Source: Ursus arctos
Taxonomy: Eukaryota; Chordata; Mammalia; Carnivora; Ursidae
Reading direction: 5' to 3'
NCBI RefSeq assembly: GCF_023065955.2
Contig: NW_026622808.1
Span: 39,940,475 to 40,004,474, forward strand
Length of the DNA: 64,000 nucleotides
The notes beneath the pieces were generated by a model. The model saw only the letters and a program-made list of their open reading frames with translations. It searched no databases and was not told where the DNA came from. Positions 35,365 through 45,900 of this stretch are shown piece by piece; the first letter of the stretch is position 1; every line of letters begins with the position of its first letter. Made by a program: the position numbers and the translations under genes.

Positions 35365-36239
35365 TGAAACTTGAGTGATTTCTCTGAGCAACAGAGGTGT
35401 TGAGGCTTGAGAAGAAAGTTGAATACGCCAAGCCTGAGGTAGGACCAAGGTCATGACCACCAGTAAGAACAGAGCAACCCTGGCCTGTCAGTGGGGAGAG
35501 ACTCAATTTATTTTACATCCATTTTACATGTAATTTGAATTGATTGTAATGGCGTATTTTATAATTCAGGGAAATAGATGATGATCAGGAAAGAACATTC
35601 CGTATATATCAGTACCAACATGAGAGGTTGAGATCCCTTCAAATTAAGAACCTCTTCGACAGGGCTGCTGCAGTTCAAAGCCATTTTTGTAACTGGGCTT
35701 AAAACAGCGCTAGTCCACTCTTTTGAATTTCCTCAGAAATGCGGCTCCCCCTCGTCCTCTTGGAGGGTGGATTTGATTGTTCACAAAGGCCCAATCATTT
35801 GGCGGCCAGCCTGGTGAGTAAGGCAGCTGAGTAAGAGGGGAAACAGGGCCTTGGGTCAGAAAAACCAGGATAACGAGTGGCCTGGCTGGATTTTCTTATC
35901 TGTTCAGAGAAGCCCCAGAAGCTGCAAAAATTACAGCTTCCAGCCTGTTTTGTGTGCAGTGGCCGTGACATTCATGGGGATGGCAGCTTGTCATCGGAGC
36001 AGCCAGAGCAGACGCACACAGCTCTGTAGCTCTTGGGCTGGCAGGTGCTGGAGGTGTGCACTGACCCACCCGAGTGCTCTCGGTGGTGGTGTGATCTGTG
36101 TGCTCAGGGGAGGTCAGCGAGCACAGCTGTTGTGTGAAGGCCGTGCCCCTCCTGCCCTGAGATAGACCTGTGCAAAAGGCTGCTGCGGGAATCCAGTGGT
36201 CGTCCTGGTGTTCCTGCCCCTCTAAGTCTGGTTTGTGTG

Positions 36240-36600
36240 TTCCTTCCCTCCCTGTGTTCAGGGGGCATTTGTAACCCTTTAATTCTCTCTCAGCACTGTG
36301 CTAAGTGTTCTCCATTCCTGCCAGGTGTAGGCCCTGTCAACCCGTTTTAAACGTTTCTTTTTTTTTAGGATTTTACTTACAAATTTATTTGACAGAGAGA
36401 GAGCACAAATGGGGGAGCAGGAGAGGGAGAAGCAGACTCCCCGCTGAGCAGGGAGCCTGATGCAGGGCTCGATCCCAGGACCCCGGGATCATGACCTGAG
36501 CTCAAGGTAGACAATTGGCTGAGCCACCCAGGCGCCCCACTGTCAACCCATTTTACAGATGAGGAAAACTGAGGTTCCAGGAGGGTGAGATCTTGTGGTA
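36240..36600 (-). mobile_element. MIR split by a SINE
   Basis: Left: 'tctcagcactgtgctaagtg'. Right: 'cattttacagatgaggaaaa' then 'ctgaggttccagg'. The two parts join across the SINE at 36350-36539. Confidence 0.6.
36350..36539 (-). mobile_element. Can-SINE in MIR, 16-bp target duplication
   Basis: Antisense copy ending 'gagccacccaggcgcccc'. CTGTCAACCCGTTTTA at 36334-36349 and CTGTCAACCCATTTTA at 36540-36555 differ once. Confidence 0.96.
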
Positions 36601-36850
36601 GTGGAATGGGACGTTGACTGAGTGGGCTATATCCCTCTGTACTGCAGATTGGAAATCCATCTGGGCCTTTTTACTTTAATCTAGATTCCAACCCTTAAAA
36701 AAAAAAAAGATAAACAGGTTTTAGATAAATCTATTAATTTCAAAATGAGTTTTTTAAAAAAGACAGTTTATATTCAGTACTTAGCTATAATTATAGTGTA
36801 TTCATTTCACAAACTTAGTGAATGCTTATTAACCTTAAAGGTGCTGTGCT

Positions 36851-37052
36851 GGGGCACCTGGGTGGTGCAGTGGGGTAAGCATCTGATTCTTGGTTTTGAC
36901 TCAGGTCATGATCTCAGGGTCATGAGACCGAGCCCCACCTTAGGCTCTGTGCTCAGCGTGGAGTCTGCTCGAGATTCTTTCTCTCTCTTCCTTTGCCCCT
37001 CCTGCTGTGTTCTCTCTCACTCTAAAATAAATAAATCTTAAAAAAAAATAAT
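36851..37052 (+). mobile_element. Can-SINE, older sense copy
   Basis: 'ggggcacctgggtggtgcag', 'catgatctcagggtcatgag', tail 'ctctaaaataaataaatctt'. Flanks 'aaaggtgctgtgct' (36837-36850) and 'aaaggcactgtgct' (37053-37066). Confidence 0.95.
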
Positions 37053-37203
37053 AAAGGCACTGTGCTAGGGACATGGTTTTATCTTCAAATATCTTACAGT
37101 GAAGGAAAAAAAGCCAGAGAATGAGTAACAAGTCACTGTGGCATGTTTAGTAAGAGAAGGTTCTTACAGTGCCTCCCAGAGAGGCATGAAGAGCAACAGT
37201 TTT

Positions 37204-37402
37204 TTTTTTTTTTTTAAAGATTTTATTTATTTATTTGACAGAGAGAGACAGCCAGCGAGAGAGGGAACACAAGCAGGGGCAGTGGGAGAGAAAGAAGCAG
37301 GTTCCTAGTGGAGAAGCCTGATGTGGGGCTTGATCCCAGAACGCTGGGATCACACCCTGAGCCGAAGGCAGACGCTTAACAACTGCACCACCCAGGCGCC
37401 CT
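37204..37402 (-). mobile_element. Can-SINE, antisense, younger type
   Basis: T-run, 'taaagattttatttatttat', 'agaacgctgggatcacaccc', head ending 'caccacccaggcgccc'. Flanks GAGCAACAGTTTT (37191-37203) and GAGCAGCAGTTTT (37405-37417). Confidence 0.95.
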
Positions 37403-37659
37403 GAGAGCAGCAGTTTTCATCTGGGGTGTCAGGGAAGGCCTGTGGCAAGGGTAGGGTTGGTGAACAGTAGAGTTTAAAAGAGGCAGATTGAGGAGACAGG
37501 ACGTTCTGGCCTGCAGAACCCCTTGGGCCCAGGAGTGGGAAGGGAATGCAGGAATGTGAGAGCACTTGGTACATCACCCCCTGATTGGCCTCAGTGCTTG
37601 GTACTTGCTGGTTATGAAAAACCTCAAAAGGGATGGAAAAACACTTAGGTTTGACTGGG

Positions 37660-37830
37660 TAGACCTATGCACCAGCCACATGTAGCTGGCTAAATTTAAA
37701 TTAATTAAAAAATTAAATAAAAGGTACAATTTAGCATCTTAGTCACACTAACCACATTTCAAGTGCTCAGTAGTGTGGCTCGTGGCTACCAAGTTGGACA
37801 GTGTACATATAAAACATTTCCATCATCATA
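37660..37830 (+). mobile_element. hAT-type non-autonomous DNA element
   Basis: 'ccagccacatgtagctggct', 'aaatttaaattaattaaaaa', 'cacatttcaagtgctcagta' and 'tggctaccaagttggacag' follow a common mammalian MER-group element. The exact name is not assigned. Confidence 0.55.
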
Positions 37831-37844
37831 GATAGTTATATAGA

Positions 37845-38046
37845 CAGTGGTGCCAAATCTGGCCCTCTGCCTGTTTTTGTAAATAAAGTTTTATTGAGAC
37901 ACAGGCCACACCCACTCATTTATGTATTGCCTATGGCTACTTTCTCACAACAATAGATTTGAATAGTTGCAGCATGGACCATATGACCTGTAAACCTAAA
38001 AATATTTGCTATATGGCCCTTTACAGAACATGGTTGCTGACCCCTG
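37845..38046 (+). mobile_element. hAT-type DNA element with terminal inverted repeats
   Basis: Starts 'cagtggtgccaaatctggcc', contains 'tttttgtaaataaagtttta', 'gcatggaccatatgacctgt' and 'tatatggccctttacagaac', and ends 'ctgacccctg'. The inverse complement of the end starts CAGGGGTC, a typical hAT terminus. No transposase is present. Confidence 0.75.
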
Positions 38047-38324
38047 CCACAGACTGTAGGGAGCAGTGGAAGATGTTCATGCTGGGAATAACATAAATGA
38101 TTGTATTTATGGCCCGAGAGGGTAACTCAGTGATGGTAGGTAGGCCATATTGGTTGGGAGACCTATTCATAGTGACCTCCTAGGGTCCCCGTAAGAGATG
38201 ACCAATGCCATGCCCTGGCAAGTGCAGTTTCACTGATCTATGGCCCATTTAACAAACATCTATTACCGAAGTCCTTTCATTTCTTGGTTCTAAAAATTCA
38301 TTAATTGGAGTCAGGAATTTCTTT

Positions 38325-38431
38325 TAAATGATTTTATTTTTTAAGTAACCTCTACACTCAACATGGGGCTCAAACTCACAACCCCGAGATCAAGAGTTGC
38401 GTGCTTTACTGACTGAGCCAGCCAGGCAGCC
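38325..38431 (-). mobile_element. Short-form Can-SINE, antisense
   Basis: 'atgattttattttttaagta', 'acatggggctcaaactcaca', head ending 'gagccagccaggcagcc'. Flanks 'ggagtcaggaatttctt' (about 38308) and 'ggagccaggattctt' (about 38433). This is the last Can-SINE for nearly 22 kb. Confidence 0.9.
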
Positions 38432-39059
38432 TGGAGCCAGGATTCTTAACCGAGTGTGTTTTGGACCCCATTGGCTCCCTGAAGTCTGCAGTCTTGTCTT
38501 TATGCATAAAATCATGTACATGGGGTTACAAAGGAAACTAGTTATATTGAAATACATTTATCAGAAATTTTTGGATATAGTAATACATGTACATGTGTAT
38601 TTAGATGTTTAATAAGATCTGGCGACTAGTCCAGTAACCTGCCATGATTTTGATGTAGTGAGGAGCATGCAGGATATTTTGAGATATCGCCAACTCTATA
38701 ATGTGATGGGACAAGATCTGATTTTGCTGAATATACCTGTGTTTTATGGTGTACATGCATAACGGAACAATATGCTACCTTTTCGTTAGAGGTTACCGAA
38801 GATGAAAATTCCCGTTTTTTCCTGTTCAAGCTCATAGTCTCTCCCCCGCGACTTGCCTTCTCCTGCAAGAGTCCCCAACTTAAGACAGTCCCTCGTAGGA
38901 AGCTGCGATGTCATTAAGGATGGTGGCTTGTCTTGCTAACTGTCCTGGACATTTGGCTTCCTGGTAAGATCGTGTGGGAAGGCCCACTTCTGTCTACTTT
39001 GTGAGATGGTCTTCAGATATCAGAAAGCATGATGCCAAGGAGAAAGGGAATGTATCCGA

Positions 39060-39260
39060 GAAGGCTGGATCTTGAAGGGTGGCTAAGAAAGCCACCTAGT
39101 GAGAGGCAGGAGAGGAGGGCATTCTGAACAGAGGGAGCAGCCCGGGGTTCTGCCCGAGGGGGAGCACAGGCCCAGGGCATGCGGAGGGTCAGCTGGCTGG
39201 GGACACTGGCAGAGGCCAGCCGTGGAAGCCTTGGGGCACAGCTAGGGAGCTCAGCCTTCG
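39060..39260 (+). mobile_element. L2 fragment
   Basis: 'gctggatcttgaagggtggc', 'gagggcattctgaacagagg' and 'gagcagcccggg' follow the L2 3' region order (ends of ORF2 into the 3' UTR). Diverged. Confidence 0.5.
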
Positions 39261-39319
39261 GACGGCATGCTGGGGTGTTTTAAGACCTTAGGCCCTGAGT
39301 CTGTCCTATCAAATACAAT

Positions 39320-39360
39320 AAAACACACCCATCTCTCATACTAAAAAAAGGGTGTGTTTT
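39320..39360 (+). repeat. 11-bp perfect inverted repeat, 19-nt loop
   Basis: AAAACACACCC at 39320-39330 and GGGTGTGTTTT at 39350-39360 are exact reverse complements. In RNA this is a moderate hairpin. It is not followed by a bacterial-type U-tract and no function is claimed. Confidence 0.85.
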
Positions 39361-39954
39361 GTGCAAGTGTTGTCATAGAATAATTTGAAAGACTTAAAAA
39401 AAATACTTTTGCTCTTATTTATTTGTATTTGTATTCTGTTATATTATTTGGCCGTGACTCACTCCTTTATTTTACAATTGACTGATTTCTCAGCAATTAT
39501 AATGTATACTTTGGAATTCTCAGGATGTGAGAAAACGAACCTGTAAGTCATTTTCACATGTAATGAAATCTCCATAGATGTCAACCATAGAACGCAGTTA
39601 GTGAGGAAGACACAATGCTAAATGCAGGCACTTAATAAAATATTTATTAACTTCAATTTCTTGAAATTTTTGTTTGTTTTGGAACCAGTTCTTCCCCCAG
39701 CTCCCCCAACTTTCAAATTGTTTTACATGTCCCTGAGAAGGGGCGGTGCCTCAGGGCTATGGGGTGGCCTTGCTGGAACCCGTGGAGAGATTTGGGAAGA
39801 GTTAAGAGTTCCTCATCTGTGGACAGAGACAGGAATGGCCAGTGGAGGGGGCCTGCCATTAGCTTAGGGCTGCTGGGCTGGGGATCGATTTAGAGGTGGC
39901 CAGCAGGCCTGGGGGAAGGAAAGGATTTGGTGGGAGAGGGTGGTCCAGGATGAG

Positions 39955-40100
39955 TCCACTCGGGTTTGGTAGTTGGTTGACTAAGTGGGTGGTGGTTTGG
40001 TAGATGTGTGGACTGCTGGTTGTCTGGTCAGCTTGTCTGGTTGATTTTTGGTTGGTAGGTGTATTGATGAGTGGGTAGTTGTTGGTCAGGTTAGTAGATG
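39955..40100 (+). repeat. Degenerate GGTT/GGTA-rich simple repeat
   Basis: Strongly strand-biased G/T sequence with recurring 'ggttg', 'ggttgg' and 'ggtag' words (for example 'gatttttggttggtaggtgt'), very low in C and A. It looks like an old tetranucleotide tract decayed by mutation. Confidence 0.6.
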
Positions 40101-40114
40101 GCAGCGGTTTCCCC

Positions 40115-40225
40115 CCTTTTGCTTTTCTCCTTTTTACTATGTGGTCAGCATCATGCTAGGTACTAGAATCACAATGGTGCTAGAGACCAAGCCCACTCCC
40201 TATCTGGGATGCTTGGATGACAGTT
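40115..40225 (+). mobile_element. L2 3' end fragment
   Basis: 'gtcagcatcatgctaggtac' then 'gagaccaagcccactcccta' fits the L2 'gccaggcactgtgctaggtg ... gcccctgccctc' stretch. Diverged. Confidence 0.45.
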
Positions 40226-41480
40226 GACTGAATCTCAGATTCCCATCCAGCACTGCACAGAAGCTTGGAGAGTGGCTTTAATTAGCGCTCAAGCTGTGCG
40301 GCTCACTGCTCTGTCGGTATGCTTATGAGTATTTCATCCTTAGATAGCACTAGGAATGCTACTTGGATGTGTTTCAGTTATTATGTAAATAATTTTTACC
40401 AACTTTTTTCCTCCCATGGCAGGAAGCACCCCCCCTACCCCCATCCCATTACGGGAAGTTTAGAGCTAAGTGGCCATGGGGTGGAGCTTCTGGAAATTTT
40501 CCCTGCTCACATAATTTGATACTGCACTTGCTCCCATCAGGACAACTCCCCTCTTTCTACTGCATTAAGCGGTGGTCCAAATTACCAAGTTTCTTCTCTG
40601 ACTCTTCCCACTTGGCAATACATTGTCTGCGGATGAAGATTTTGACATTAGAAGCTCTCAAGCAAACCCAGAAAGGAGAAGGCTGCTTTTGGCCTGGATC
40701 CCTCTAAATCATGACCCATGTTTAGGAATTACAGTTTGCACTGGAACAATGAGCTGTTTCTTCGTGTGGTTTTTAAGTGAGTTGGTTATCACCAGAATTG
40801 CATAAACATCATGGTTAAGGGGTATGCTTCCCTTTAGCCCCCTTCACTGGAAACAATGTTTTGAGAACCTACTTTTATTACCCTTTATCTGCAAAATTCA
40901 TTGATTCCAAGTAACATGGTTCTAGATTCGTAATCCCGGCCACCAAAATACTTGTAGATCAGAGAAAGCCTCAATAATTTATATTCTGTCATCTTCCTTT
41001 TGTGCCCCTTGCCTGTCTTCCTCACCCCACATCTACCATTTATAGAAAACATAATCTCCAAGCCTATGGGAACATTCAGGGAAAGGGTTTGTAGAAGATC
41101 TAGAGGGCAATTTAAGGTAGAATTACGGAAGTATCTTCTGGATACTTTAGAGTTCTTTGAGAGCATATAAAAAAAGTTCCCTAATCCAGTAAAGTTGGGA
41201 AATGCTGTGTGGCACCCTAGTGCTCTCAGAGATTGTCAGTGTACATTTGCATATTTAAGGCTCTGAGAAGTCCTGCAGCAGTTTAAAATTGTTCAATTCC
41301 CTATAACCCCAGCTTATTTGACCCAGGAGCAGTTTGTCTTGGAAAACCAGCTAATGTCTAGAGTAGTCTTTTCAAAGCTATGGTACACAAGATGTCAGTA
41401 GGTGTTACACAGCCTTCATTTAAAAATTGTAACTGTTATGTATTTTCACATGTTTAAAAATAAAGTGACTAGGGAATCAT

Positions 41481-41553
41481 TTATATATATATATATATAA
41501 TTTATATATATATAAATTTATGTATGTATACACACACATACACACACATAAAA

Positions 41554-41589
<36 letters not shown>
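41481..41589 (+). repeat. Compound (TA)n(CA)n(GT)n microsatellite
   Basis: TA-rich to 41520, two ACACACACAT blocks (41530-41550), a short 'aaatt' spacer, then about 16 GT units (41557-41589). The CA and GT arms are complementary, so the tract can fold into a hairpin or cruciform. Confidence 0.95.
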
Positions 41590-41591
<2 letters not shown>

Positions 41592-42159
41592 CGTAAATAA
41601 ACTAGGCTGAGGGAAAAAGAAAATTGAATTGATTTAAGGTAAACAACCTCTCCTGGTAAATGGTCTAAGTTAGGACTGGGTTTGTGAGTGCAGCCAGAGG
41701 GACAAATCTTCCTCAAGGCCAGGTTTAGCAGAGCTGGTGTTTTGCTGAGCCAGGAAGCAGCTTCCAGCTCAAGTGCAGCACACTTTAGATAAAGAAGCGG
41801 TACTGAAGACGCTTGGCGGTGGGCCGTGCGTCTTCAGTCACTGGCAGCTGTGGCTAGGGTGGGGCCTTGGATATTCCGTGTGTGTCACTTGCTTATGCCT
41901 TAGGGATGTTGGGACTTGTTCCCATTTTAGCAGAGAAGCTGACCTGCTATGTGCCTGGTCTGTTTATTTTACTGCCGTGGCCGTTTATCGTGGGACAGAG
42001 TTCAGGGGCACAGCGATAAATCTCTTTCAGGAGGATGATGTAACCCTCAGCGTTGACTTCCTCCTCAGCTTTTGCCAGTTTAGAAAGCCTTTGTAATATT
42101 ACGATGTCTGCGTATGAGCCTCTTCGAAGCTTGCAGCCCCACCTGGTCTCCAGGTGGCA

Positions 42160-42330
42160 TGGCCAGCAGCAGATTCTGAAGCTGGATGGCCTAGATCCAA
42201 ATCCCCCTCCACCACGTATGGGCTCGATTTATCTGCTTCTCAGTTTTTTAATCTGGAAAATGGGACTAACAGGGATGTCTCCCAAAGCAACAATGAGAAT
42301 TCGGTGGGGTCATTGCACTGGGCCTGGGCC
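42160..42330 (+). mobile_element. MIR fragment
   Basis: 'gctggatggcctagatccaa', 'tctcagttttttaatctgga', 'aaatgggactaacaggga' and 'caatgagaattcggtgg' follow the sense MIR order. Confidence 0.6.
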
Positions 42331-43079
42331 CTCGGTCCTCAGTATAACTGAGTGCTGGGCCTCTGCGTCATGGGGAAGACACTCTCAGGGTGCCAGGGAA
42401 TAAGGTAGGAAGGGATCAGAAAGGTGGATAGTTTTTTTGTTTTTTGGGGTTTTTTTTTGGTTGGCTTGTTAAGCAGGCCCAAAGGCAACTGGACGACTCC
42501 ATCTTCTCACAAGGTAATCTTGAACATCTTCCACTCCTCTGGCAAGCTGTCTGGAAATGGCAGAGGCCATCTCCTGAGGCAGAAACTGTTGGTCCAGGAG
42601 AGTGTGTATGGCTGGGGACCAGGAAGGCATTTGGACGGCCCCTGTGTGACAACGGAGCAGACGTGGTCACCAGAAAGGCATCTGCCCCATCCTACAAGGC
42701 CTCCATGGATTTGCTGGTTCCTTGTTGACGGGGGACATCAAACATGGTGAGAATCATACTCAGCGTAAAAAGATAAGACTGGCTCCCTTGCACTCCCCCC
42801 ACCCCCATTCCCTGTTCCCCTACCCAGACGCAAATGCAGCTGGTGAACAGTGTCTTGTCTTTTCTAGAGGTATTCTGTGCATATCTGAACGCAATGATGC
42901 CATTCCCTGGCCACCTTGTTACTCATGTGCGAACCTACTGTACACAATGCTTTCATCATTTGATAAAACCTGTCACTTTTCCCGCATCAGTGCCTCTAGA
43001 TGCCGACGAGCAGTTTTGTTCAATGAAGAGTTCCTTCACATATACTGTTTCTTTCTTTGGGGAGGTGTGTGTCACAATT

Positions 43080-43500
43080 TATTATAAAAGTAACGCATGT
43101 AACTTAAACTGAGAAAAGAAATTCAAACATGGGAGCATGTCACAACAAAAAAAGAGAAAGCTCGTCTTTTGCAATCACCCCAAGTCTTCTTCCCAGGGAG
43201 AGCCAGTGAACACAGTCGGGTGTGCATGCTTCCAGATTTTTCTATTCAGATACAGAGTCATGCCTTTTCCGAAACAGAATTGCACGTTCTATACTTTGCT
43301 ACAAATGCTCCTGTTCCCTTAATATATCAGGAAGGCCCGTCCCTACTGGAGCAAACATATCTTTCTTATTCTTTTCACAGCAGCCTATTACTCTTTTGCT
43401 TGATGAATGTTCTGTAAAGTTTATTTAACTGTTTATTCATGGGAAGGCATTTACGTTGTTTTCAGTTTTACTCCCTCATTATATGATGGTAACGAGCTGC
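43080..43500 (-). mobile_element. Possible old L1 3' region, antisense
   Basis: 'cacaatttattataaaagta', 'gagaaaagaaattcaaacat', 'gtgcatgcttccagattttt' and 'taactgtttattcatgggaa' resemble an antisense L1M tail. The match is weak and could be coincidental. Confidence 0.35.
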
Positions 43501-44973
43501 TTTCATGGTTAAAGATCACTTTCATATCCAACCCCCCCTTCCCCCCATTAGAGAAAGGAATCCCGTTAGGGAACTTTCTTGAATATTTTGTGCTTCATAT
43601 TGAATTTATTGACCTTGCATTTAATTTTCTGTCAACAGTGGCCCAGGCTGGCCCCTGCAGACTGCTCAGGAATCTGCTGGAGGAGTTGGGGTGGCCTGCA
43701 GTTTTTAGCAGACTGCCAGTTCATTGAGGCAGCTCACTGAGCAGAGAACATCTTGATTCTATCAGCCTTAATCCCGGGTCCCTGATGGGGGCTGGTCTTG
43801 TGGTCGTTAGCAGATGGAATGCTCGTCTGTGTTGGAAGGCACAGTTCTGGGGTATTTGGCTCTGAGCAGTCTTGAACCAGAATTGAATGGCATTGAATCT
43901 TTCATGATATTAATGGGGCACTGTTAGTCCTTGAACTTGTGTGTGTTTATAATGTTACAGTAATAATAATAGTAGCTGTCCTGGTCTCTGCTGATACGGT
44001 GGGTCCCTCAAAAGGCAGAGCACTGCCTGATTTACTCTATCATCTGACAAGCACTTGACGTGGTGAGTTCAGTTCTGACTCTCAGCTTCCAGGTGACCCG
44101 CCGCAGTACCGGGGTCACTCACTAGCCAGGCGTGGGAGGGAAACCAGGCTTCTCTGAACCCTGACTGCCCCATCACTGCCTACTTCCATGTCCCTGGCCC
44201 CTGGGTTACTTGGCTTCCAATTATTTTAGCAAGTGAGCTCCCCTTTGTCTGAGTGGGTTCCGTCCTGCCCCCATGCCCACGCTCTTTATCCGGGGATATT
44301 GGTGGCGTGGAATTCCTCCCACCAGAGGAGCTCGGTGTCTGGGCCGAGCGGGCTCCATTGTGGCTGGGTGGCACATGTGTCCGGAGGCCTCCTTATGTAA
44401 TTTTGTGTTGAAGATTCAAATTTGGGGGTACAAATTCGATAGTGGGGGAACTGTCTGAAAACTGACCATACAGGTAAAGACCCTCCCTGTATCTGTCCTT
44501 TGAGAATTTCTTTTCTTCCAGCCTCATCCCTTTTCTGTTAGTAATGATGGGAGCCAGCGGTTATAAATTATTTGGAATTTTCCTCAGCTTGGTTCCTATT
44601 CAAGACTTGAAATTGGGAGTTTTGTTCTTTTTATGACTTCACAATCTTTGGGCAGGCTGCCATTTCTATAACAGGCTTATATGGGTTGTAACATGAGGTG
44701 AGCTATGTGGGTAGGGGTATGCAAACTGATTTCTCCCCTTTCAAACCAAGGAAACCACCTTGATCTTTTTTGTAACAAGGCTCAGCTTTTACATGTTTGC
44801 AATGGAGGGATGAATACCTGTCTTAGTCATCAGCATTATTATTTTTTGCCTGTTTACTCTTAATTGTAAAAGAAAAAAAAACTGACCTCAGGAAACAGCT
44901 TAGCATGAGACACAAAAGGCAAAAAAAAATTTTTTTTCTTTTTTTTCTTAAAAGATCTTCAATGTCTTGCCCT

Positions 44974-45026
44974 GGGGCAGGGTTGCAGGGGCGGGGCGGG
45001 GAGGGGAGCGAGTAGGGGGGTGGCGG
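44974..45026 (+). promoter_or_regulatory. Intronic G-quadruplex motif / Sp1-like GC boxes
   Basis: GGGGCGGGGCGGGGAGGGG at 44988-45006 has four G4 runs with one-base loops, flanked by more G-runs (44974-44977, 45015-45020). It contains two overlapping GC boxes. It follows an A/T homopolymer-rich block (44920-44960), an abrupt change of composition. Regulatory use is inferred only. Confidence 0.6.
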
Positions 45027-45109
45027 ATGGTTTTCATTATAATAATGTTGTCATCTCTTTGTGGAGTGTTTTAAAGCCAATTTAACTTAATATCTTACAT
45101 AAAAATATA

Positions 45110-45175
45110 ATTTGTAGCCAGCACAGGGCCTGGCATTCAGTAAGCACAAAGTATTTTTTGGGTATGAGAACAGAT
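45110..45175 (+). mobile_element. L2/MIR 3' end fragment
   Basis: 'cagcacagggcctggcattc' then 'agtaagcacaaagtatt' matches the shared 3' core. Confidence 0.5.
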
Positions 45176-45589
45176 GAATAGAACAAATTGAGCTTTCACG
45201 TATGTGAGTGACCCTAATTTCTATTTTCCAGGGAAAATACAGCTGAATAGGTTTGGGGAAACGAGGGCAGAGCTGTATCTTCTGCCATTCTCCCCGACTT
45301 CCCATGCTGAGCAGTAGGGCATGCATGGCGGACCTCCCGGATGCTGGGTCATTGGAATCCCCAGTTCCTGGGGTGTAGTGGAGGCTGAGTCATGACTGAG
45401 GCACGGGAGCTAAAATAATCTGTGTCTGACTCCTGATCGCACCACCCAGGCCTGGTGCTGTCACTTTCTGTGCTGTCTGTCCACATTGTTCTGCCAGAAC
45501 CTTGACAGTTTAGGGACCGTGGGAATGATGGGGGCAGTTACAGGGTCAGAGGCCCTGCCTAGGTTCCCCTCCCAAGCACACCGCTCACC

Positions 45590-45900
45590 GGCCGTGGGTC
45601 CCAAGGGTGTGTCCCTTCCTGGTACTCAGTCTCCTCATCTGTGAAACGTGTGTCCTGTTGTGCTCACCGAATACAGTTGTCCTGACATAATGTGCATTCA
45701 GAGAAGTAGGGAGTTTTGGGGCTCGGACAACGGAGAGAACTGGGTTTAAACTAGGTTTAAATCTAGTAACTCTGTTACTTTTGGCTGGTGCCTCTATGGA
45801 CCTCTGTCTTCTCATCTGTAAAATGAGATTAACCATAAAAGCGGGTCGCAGGGAGGGTTATGGGAGGTGATGCATGTGGCACAGGGCCAAGCCCCGGGGG
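45590..45900 (+). mobile_element. Two consecutive MIR copies
   Basis: Two MIR middles in the same direction: 'ctcagtctcctcatctgtga' near 45626 and 'cttctcatctgtaaaatgag' near 45808, the second with its 5' half ('gaactgggtttaaactaggt') and 3' end ('gatgcatgtggcacagggcc'). Confidence 0.65.

Noticed and set aside
39320..39360. Inverted repeat as a transcription terminator
   Set aside because: Intrinsic terminators are bacterial. Here it is intronic and lacks a following T-run.
1656..41589. Regular short repeats that might suggest a CRISPR array
   Set aside because: All are mono- to pentanucleotide microsatellites or SINEs in a mammalian intron. There are no spacers of constant length.
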